A DNA stretch of 64,000 nucleotides from Dama dama (lineage: Eukaryota; Chordata; Mammalia; Artiodactyla; Cervidae): the NCBI RefSeq assembly GCF_033118175.1, contig NC_083695.1, forward strand, positions 33,373,607 to 33,437,606, written 5' to 3'. This document shows, piece by piece, positions 58,141-64,000 of the stretch (within the stretch, counting starts at the first letter, position 1; every line of letters begins with the position of its first letter). The translations under genes and the position numbers were made by a program. Under the pieces are notes generated by a model, which saw only the letters and a list, made by a program, of their open reading frames with translations, did no database searches and was not told the origin of the DNA.

Positions 58141-59028
58141 TAGTGTTGGAAGTTTTGGCCACAGCAATCAGAGCAGAAAAAGAAATAAAAGGAATCCAGA
58201 TAGGAAAAGAAGAAGTGAAACTCTCACTGTTTGCAGATGACATGATCCTCTACATAGAAAACCCTAAAGACTCTACCAGAAAATTACTAGAGCTAATCAA
58301 TGAATATAGTAAAGTTGCAGGATATAAAATTAACACACAGAAATCCCTTGCATTCCTATATACTAACAATGAAAAAACAGAAAGAGAAATTAAGGAAACA
58401 ATACCATTCACCATTGCAACAAAAAGAATAAAATACTTAGGAGTATATCTACCTAAAGAAACAAAGGACCTATACATAGAAAACTATAAAACACTGATGA
58501 AAGAAATCAAAGAGGACACAAACAGATGGAGAAACATACCGTGTTCATGGATTGGAAGAATCAATATTGTCAAAATGGCTATTCTACCCAAAGCAATCTA
58601 TAGATTCAATGCAATCCCTATCAAGCTACCAACGGTATTTTTCACAGAACTAGACCAAAGAATTTCACAATTTGTATGGAAATACAAAAAACCTCGAATA
58701 GCCAGAGTAATCTTGAGAAAGAAGAATGGAACTGGAGGAATCAACCTGCCTGACTTCAGACTCTACTACAAAGCCACAGTCATCAAGACAGTATGGTACT
58801 GGCACAAAGACAGAAATATAGATCAATGGAACAGAATAGAAAGCCCAGAGATAAATCCACGAACCTATGGACACCTTATCTTTGACAAAGGAGGCAAGGA
58901 TATACAATGGAAAAAAGACAACCTCTTTAACAAGTGGTGCTGGGAAAACTGGTCAACCACTTGTAAAAGAATGAAACTAGAACACTTTCTAACACCATAC
59001 ACAAAAATAAACTCAAAATGGATTAAAG
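58141..59028 (+). pseudogene. L1 ORF2 reverse-transcriptase segment, inverted, long open frame
   Basis: The frame 58098-59087 is open for 329 codons, but only about residues 16-310 are L1 sense: VLEVLATAIR, KLSLFADDMILYIENP with the catalytic FADD at 58230-58241, IGRINIVKMAILPKAIYRFN, the WYWHKDRNIDQWNRIE block, and LTPYTKINSKWIK at the end. The ATG lies in sequence antisense to L1, before the junction. No endonuclease domain; not an active enzyme gene. Confidence 0.88.
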
Positions 59029-59043
59029 TTCTTAACCATTTTT

Positions 59044-59350
59044 ATATGTATGGTGCTGTAGTATTAACTATAAGCACATTGTTGTGAAACAGATTTCTAG
59101 AACTTTTTCATCTTGCAAGACTGAAACTCTGTCCATTAAGCAACAGCTTCTCTTCTCCCAGCTCTTGGCAACTATCATGCTACTTCCTAGTTCTAAGAGT
59201 TTGACTATTTTAGATAGCAGGTATGAGTGGAATCATGCCGTATTTTTATGTTGTTGTTGTTACTAGCTTATTTCTCTTAGAATAATATCCTCAAAATTTC
59301 CCACACTGCACCATATGATAAGACTCCGTTCTTTTTTAAGGCTGAATAGT
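59044..59350 (-). mobile_element. Old L1M 3' UTR relic, right part
   Basis: ACATTGTTGTGAAACAGATT, CTTTTTCATCTTGCAAGACT, GTATGAGTGGAATCATGCCG and GGCTGAATAGTATTCCACT continue the antisense L1M from 56870. A short rest (GTACATATTTATCACG) follows the SINE at 59580. Confidence 0.78.
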
Positions 59351-59359
59351 ATTCCACTG

Positions 59360-59567
59360 GTGGTGCTAGTGGTAAAAAACCCACCTGCCAATGCAGGGGA
59401 CAGAAGAGATACTGATTCAGTCCCTGGGTTGGGAAGATCCCCTGGAGGAGAGCATGGCAACCCACTCCAGCGTTCTGGCCTGGAGAATCCCATGGAGGGA
59501 GAAGCCGGGCAGAGTACAGTCCGTAGGGTCACCCAGAGTTGGACACAACTGAAGCAGCTTAACACGC
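59360..59567 (+). mobile_element. Bov-tA SINE with target-site duplication
   Basis: GTGGTGCTAGTGGTAAAAAA to GTTGGACACAACTGAAGCAG. AGTATTCCACTG (59348-59359) and AGTATCCCACTG (59568-59579) flank it with one mismatch. Inserted in the old L1M. Confidence 0.9.
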
Positions 59568-59612
59568 AGTATCCCACTGTACATATTTATCACGTTTTTA
59601 TAGTACGTTCTG

Positions 59613-59808
59613 GGCTTCCCAGGGGGCACAGTGGTAAAAAACCCTTCTGCCAAGCTGGAGATGCAGGTTCGATCCTTCGGTTGGGATGATCCCCTGGTGG
59701 AGGAAGTGCAACCCACTCCAATATTCTTGCCCGGGAAATCACATGGACAGAGGAGCCTAGCAGGTGTCTCAATGAGTCAGACACAACCTTGGCGACTAAA
59801 CAACAACA
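59613..59808 (+). mobile_element. Bov-tA SINE
   Basis: CTGGGCTTCCCAGGGGGCAC to AGTCAGACACAACCTTGGCG. A second insertion close by, diverged. Confidence 0.88.
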
Positions 59809-60863
59809 TTGGCAAAATGTATTTAAGATTTACTCTTGTAGTGTGAATCAGTCATATTTACTATGTAAAATAGTTATTTTATAAATGAGTTCTGTCATTT
59901 TATATTCTTTCTGTTCCTGAGATTATTTGTTTTGTTTTTGTTTTACATCTTTCCTGTGGTCTCTTCCCCCTGAACTCCGTGCCTGCACTCTGGCTTATTT
60001 TGTGTGTGTTTGTTTTCCATAAATTTTTAGGCTTATATTTTTATTCTGATGATTCCCTTGTAATCTGTAACATCATTTAAACTAATTATTTTAAGATGTT
60101 AGCTGTTGATTCTTAGAAATTCCTCATTCTCTTTTCTTACAGTGTTTTTTTTTCCTTTGTATTTTTAAGCAAATGTAGACTACAATTGCATGGTTTATAA
60201 GCTTTTCAGAAGTTCCTTGACTCCTGACTATGAAAGAAGAGGATATCTTAGTTAATACACTGTCTCTCACCATTCACTCTCAATTACTGAGAAAGAGAGC
60301 ATCCATAAAGAGGTTTTATAAGATTTACATTCTGTTCTGTAACCAAAACCACTCATATACTCAATTTTTGTTTTTTTCTTAATAACTATTAAAAGAATCA
60401 AAATTCATTGCCAGACTTTTATTAATAGTAGTCATCTCTGGTTTGCAAAAGTTTATTCTCAGCGATTTCTTCAGAAAATCACATAGATACTATATTCCTC
60501 TAATTCTTTTATGTTCAAAAAATTTTTCATTTCATTTATACTTACATGGTAATTTAATCACAAATAAAATTCTTAGCTAGACTTTCTTTCCTTGAGGAGA
60601 GTATGGTCGTTGCTTCATTATCTTATATCTTTTGATGATGCTTTGAAGTGTCCGCACACTCACATAGATTTCTTCCTTCTTCATTGGTTAACTCTCCTTT
60701 ACATTATGCACTTTCATTACTCTATGGTGCGGTGTATGTATTTCTTATTTATTTGTTGTCTGTCTCCATCCCATAGAATGAAAATAACAATAAAGAGATT
60801 TGGTCTGACTTGTTCGCTACTGAATTCCAAGAGTCTCTGTCAGTGTTCATTACTTGTTGTTGT
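59809..60863. other. AT-rich DNA, no gene
   Basis: No repeat recognised with confidence. The frame at 60592-61059 runs from this DNA into the BovB and is chance. Confidence 0.45.
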
Positions 60864-62896
60864 TCAGTCGCTCAGTTATGTTCGACTCTTAGTGACCCCA
60901 GGGACTATAGCATGCCAGGCTTCCCTGTCCTTCATCATTTCCCAGTTTGTTCAAACTCATGTCCATTTAGTTGGTGATGCCATCCAACCATCTCGTCCTC
61001 TGTCATCCCCTCCTCCTCCTCCTGCCTTTAGTCTTTCCCAACATCAGGGTCTTTTCTAATGAGCCAGCTCTTCTCATACGTGGCCAAAGTATTAGAGCTT
61101 CAGCATGAGTCAGGGTTGATTTCCTTTAAAATTGACTGGTTTGATCTCCTTGCTGTCCAGGGGACTCTCAGGAGTCATCTCCAGCACTACAATTTGAAAG
61201 CATCGATTCTTTCCTTCTCAGCCTTCTTTATGGTCCAAATCTCACATCCATACATGACTACTAGAAAAACCATAGCTTTGACTATATGGACCTTTCTCGG
61301 CAAACTAGTGTCTCTTCTTTCTAATATGCTGTCCAGATTCGTCATAACTTTTCCTCCAAGGAGCAAGCATCTTTTGATTTCATGGCTGCAGTCACCATCT
61401 GCAGTGATTTTGGAGCCCAAGAGAATAAAGGCTGTCACTGTTTGCCTTGTTTCCCCATCTGTTTGCCATGATGTGATAGGACCGGATGGCACGATCTTAG
61501 TTCTTTAAATGTTGAGTTTTAAGCCAGCTTTTTCACTCTCCTCTTTTACCTTCATAAAGAAGCTCTTTAATTCCTCTTTGCTTTCTGCCATTAGAGTGGT
61601 GTTATCTGCATATCTGAGGCTGTTGCTCTTTCTCCTGGCAGTGTTGATTCCAGCTTGTGTTTCACCCAGCCTCACATTTTGTGTGACGTACTCTGCATAT
61701 AAATTAAATGAGCAGGGTGACAGTATACAGCCTTGGCGTAGTCCTTTCCCAATTTTGAACCAGTTCGTTGTTCCATGTCTGGTTCTAGCTATTGCTTCTT
61801 GACCTGCATATGGGTTTCTCAGGAGGCAGGTAAGGTGGTCTGGTATTCCCGTCTCTTGAGAATTTTCCACAATTTGTTGTGATCCCCACAATCAAAGGCA
61901 TTAGCATAGTCAATGAAGTAAAAGTAGATGTTTTTCTGGAATTTTCTTGCTTTTTATGATCCGGCATATGTTGGCAATCTGATCTCTGGTTCATCTGCCT
62001 TTTCTAAATCTAGCTTGTCCATCTGGAATTTCTCAGTTCACATACTGTTAATGCCTAGTTCGAAGGATTTTGAGCATTACCTTGCTAGCATGTGGCGTGA
62101 GTAATATTTTGTGGTAGTTTGAACATTCTTCTGCATTGCCTTTTTTGGGAATGGAATGAAAACTGACCTTTTCCAGTCCTGTGGCCACTGCTGAGATTTC
62201 CAAATTTGCTGGCATACTGAGAGCAGCACTTTCACAGCATCCTCTTTCACACAGCATCATCTTTCAGGATTTGAAATCGTTCAAATTCTGAAATAGCTGA
62301 AATTCTGTCACCTCCGCTAGCTTTGTAGTGATGCTTCCTGAGGCCCACTTGACTTCACACTCCAGGATGTCTCGTTCTAGGTGAGTGATCACACCATCGT
62401 AGTTATCTGGGTCATTAAGATCTTTTTTATATACCTATTCTGTGTGTTCTTGCCACCTCTTCTTAATATCGTCTGCTTCTGTTAGATCCATATAGTTTCT
62501 GTCCTTTATTGTGCCCATCTTTGCATGAAATGTTCCCTTGGTATCTCTCATTTTCTTGAAGAGATCTCTAGTCTTTCCTATTTTATTGCTTTCCTCTATT
62601 TTTTGCATTTTTCATTTAGGAAGGCTTTCTTATCTCTCCTTGCTATTCTTTGTAACTCTGCATTCAGATGGGTATATCTTTTCTTTTCTCCTTTGCCTTT
62701 CATTTCTCTTCTTTTCTCAGCTGTTTGTAAGGCCACCTCAGACACCATTTCCTTTTTTGCATTTATTTTTCTTGGGAATGGTTTTGATCACTGCCTCCTG
62801 TACAATGTTATGAACCTCTGTTCATAGTTCTTCAGGCTCTCTGTCTATCAGATCTAATCCCTTGAATCTTTCTGTCACTTCCACTGTATAATCATA
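60864..62896 (-). mobile_element. BovB LINE, 2-kb copy, interrupted at its 5' side
   Basis: Longest BovB stretch here: from TTGTTCAGTCGCTCAGTTAT back through RT into the region upstream (GATCACACCATCGTAGTTAT, TTGAAGAGATCTCTAGTCTT, CACTTCCACTGTATAATCAT). It stops at 62896 where a second BovB 3' end begins, so it probably continues beyond. Frames at 61505-61891 (WFKIGKGLRQGCILSPCSFN, then LRYADNTTLMA) show the RT block with YADN instead of YADD; stops elsewhere make it inactive. Confidence 0.88.
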
Positions 62897-63678
62897 GTTG
62901 ATTTCAGTCACTCAGTCATGTCTGACTCTGTGACCCTGTGGATTGCAGCACGCCAGGCTTCCCTGTCTATCACCAACACCTGGAGTTTGCTCAAACTCAT
63001 GGTCATCTAGTCAGTGATGTCATCCAACCATCTCATCCTCTGTCATCCTCTTCTCCTCCTGCCTTTAATCTTCCCAGCATCAGGGTCTATGACTCAGTTC
63101 TTTGCATCAGGTGGCCATAGTATTGGAGCTTCAACATCAGTCCTTCCAATGAATATTCAGGACTGATTTCCTTTAGGATTCACTGGTTGGAGCTCCTTAC
63201 AGTCCAAGGGACTCTCAAGTGTCTTCTCCAACACCACAGTTCAAAAGCATCAATTCTTTGATGCTCAGCTTTCTTTATAGTCCAATTCTCACATCCATAC
63301 ATGACTACTGGAAAAACCATAGCTTTGATTCAACGAACCTTTGTCAGCAAGGTAATGTCTCTGCTTTTTAATATGCTGTCTAGATTTATCATAGTTTTTC
63401 TTCCAAGGAGCAAGGTGGCTGCAGTCCCCATCTGCAGTGATTTTGGAGCCGAAGAAAATAAAGTCTGTCACTGTTTCCATTGTTTCCCCATCTGTTTGCC
63501 CTGAGGTGATGGGACCAGATGCCATGATCTTTGCTTTTTTAAATGTTGAGTTTTAAACCAGCCTTTTCACTCTCCTCTTTCACTTTCATCAAGAGACCCT
63601 TCAGTTCCTCTTCAATTTCTGCCATAAAGGTGGTGTCATCTGAATATCTGAGATTGTAGATATTTCTCCTGGCAATCT
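62897..63678 (-). mobile_element. BovB LINE 3' end nested in another BovB
   Basis: A new minus-strand BovB 3' end starts at GTTGATTTCAGTCACTCAGT directly after the 5' part of the previous copy, and runs to CTCCTGGCAATCTT, where a poly(T) retro-insertion begins. Small deletions break the ORF remnant at 63289-63525. Confidence 0.87.
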
Positions 63679-64000
63679 TTTTTTTTTTTTTTTTCACTTA
63701 CAAAAGGTAGTCTGTGTTTATTTAGGGTCACAAGCAGTTGTTTGACTCAGTGTGACTCAGACCGCAAACACACCATTTCTCCTTCACTCCATTCTGGGTC
63801 CCGGGGTTGGCTGGGGCCCAGCGTGGCAGGAGCGCTGCCAGCCGCCCCTTCACAGGTTCACAAGCTTCTCATTAAGGGCAATTTGTGACTGTGTGAGGTT
63901 GGCCATTTAGGTCACCATCAACAGGTCGTTGATGTTGCTGTTGAGCATGGTCTCGAAGTCCTCGGGAACTATTTTGGGTACTTGGTTAACCAGACTCATC
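63679..64000 (-). pseudogene. EIF3F: EIF3F processed pseudogene, 3' end, cut by window edge
   Basis: On the minus strand the last codons of eIF3 subunit f are visible: NQVPKIVPEDFETMLNSNIN, then an in-frame TAA (63907-63909) where the parent has Tyr, then ANLTQSQIALNEKLVNL and the natural stop at 63850-63852. A GC-rich 3' UTR follows with AATAAA (63717-63722) about 22 bases before a poly(A) (63678-63694). eIF3f is the MPN-domain subunit of translation initiation factor 3. No intron is seen in the visible part, as expected of a retrocopy. The 5' part lies outside the window, and with a nonsense codon it is not expected to make full-length protein. Confidence 0.88.

Larger units (their letters stand above)
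56886..59028 (-). mobile_element. Young L1-BT copy 2 with 5' inversion
   Basis: The minus-strand part (about 58139 to 56886) holds the ORF2 C-terminus, 3' UTR and poly(A). The plus-strand part (about 58141-59028) holds the preceding ORF2 segment, RT to SKWIK. In ORF2 order the plus part ends only about 30 bases before the minus part begins, as twin priming would leave it. The junction sequence is the same as in the copy at 10452-12173. Here the canonical 3' end (TAATTAGCTTCCAACTAATA) is kept. Confidence 0.92.

Noticed and set aside
10452..59028. Segmental duplication as the cause of the two inverted L1 copies
   Set aside because: Each copy has its own exact target-site duplication, flank and 3' end, and similarity stops at the element borders.
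58098..59087. 329-codon frame as a host gene
   Set aside because: It is an L1 ORF2 reverse-transcriptase segment with chance codons at both ends.
60592..61059. 155-codon frame as a gene
   Set aside because: It runs from AT-rich DNA into the antisense 3' end of a BovB; a chance frame.
1..64000. CRISPR array, operon, tRNA or rRNA genes
   Set aside because: The window is mammalian nuclear DNA. No spaced identical repeats and no RNA-gene sequence were seen, apart from the U6 retrocopy and tRNA-derived SINE heads.

Overview
This window is nuclear DNA of a ruminant, almost certainly a bovid (cattle or a close relative). The diagnosis rests on the repeats: BovB (RTE) LINEs ending in ACTGA repeats, Bov-tA and Bov-A/Bov-A2 SINEs, CHR-2 type SINEs and young L1 of the cattle (L1-BT) type, on a background of old mammalian MIR, L2, L1M, MaLR and hAT relics. 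I find no functional protein-coding gene. The DNA is AT-rich and looks intergenic or deep-intronic. Every long open frame is a LINE fragment or a chance frame inside a repeat. The only host-gene sequences are retrocopies: a U6 snRNA fused to L1, and the 3' end of an EIF3F processed pseudogene at the right edge.

Layout. 1-1549: 5' end of a minus-strand full-length-type L1, interrupted by a SINE at the window edge. 1550-8230: mostly single-copy DNA with two SINEs, an old L1 relic, a perfect 29-bp palindrome and candidate conserved non-coding stretches. 8451-9607: a BovB copy with a 5' inversion. 10452-12173: a young L1 copy with a 5' inversion and an extra 3' tag. 12-20 kb: old L1, L2, MIR and MaLR relics plus BovB pieces. 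20-24 kb: a BovB with an internal deletion, then a minus-strand BovB split by a U6/L1 chimera. 24.8-25.2 kb: a templated duplication of DNA from 21.2 kb. 25-41 kb: scattered SINEs, nested old repeats and two BovB 3' ends. 41-50 kb: repeat-poor single-copy DNA. 50-56 kb: a BovB, an L2 and short retro-insertions. 56886-59028: a second L1 copy with the same inversion junction as the one at 10.4 kb, in opposite orientation. 60.8-64 kb: a three-level nest, EIF3F pseudogene in BovB in BovB.

The most notable observation is that the two inverted L1 copies share one internal breakpoint (about 10891-10896 and 58139-58146) and are nearly identical, yet each has its own target-site duplication and a different 3' end. 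This fits a rearranged L1 that was itself copied again, rather than two independent inversions or a segmental duplication. The U6/L1 chimera and the inverted BovB show further template-switching and twin-priming outcomes within the same 64 kb. Family names are from memory of consensus sequences; no database search was run.
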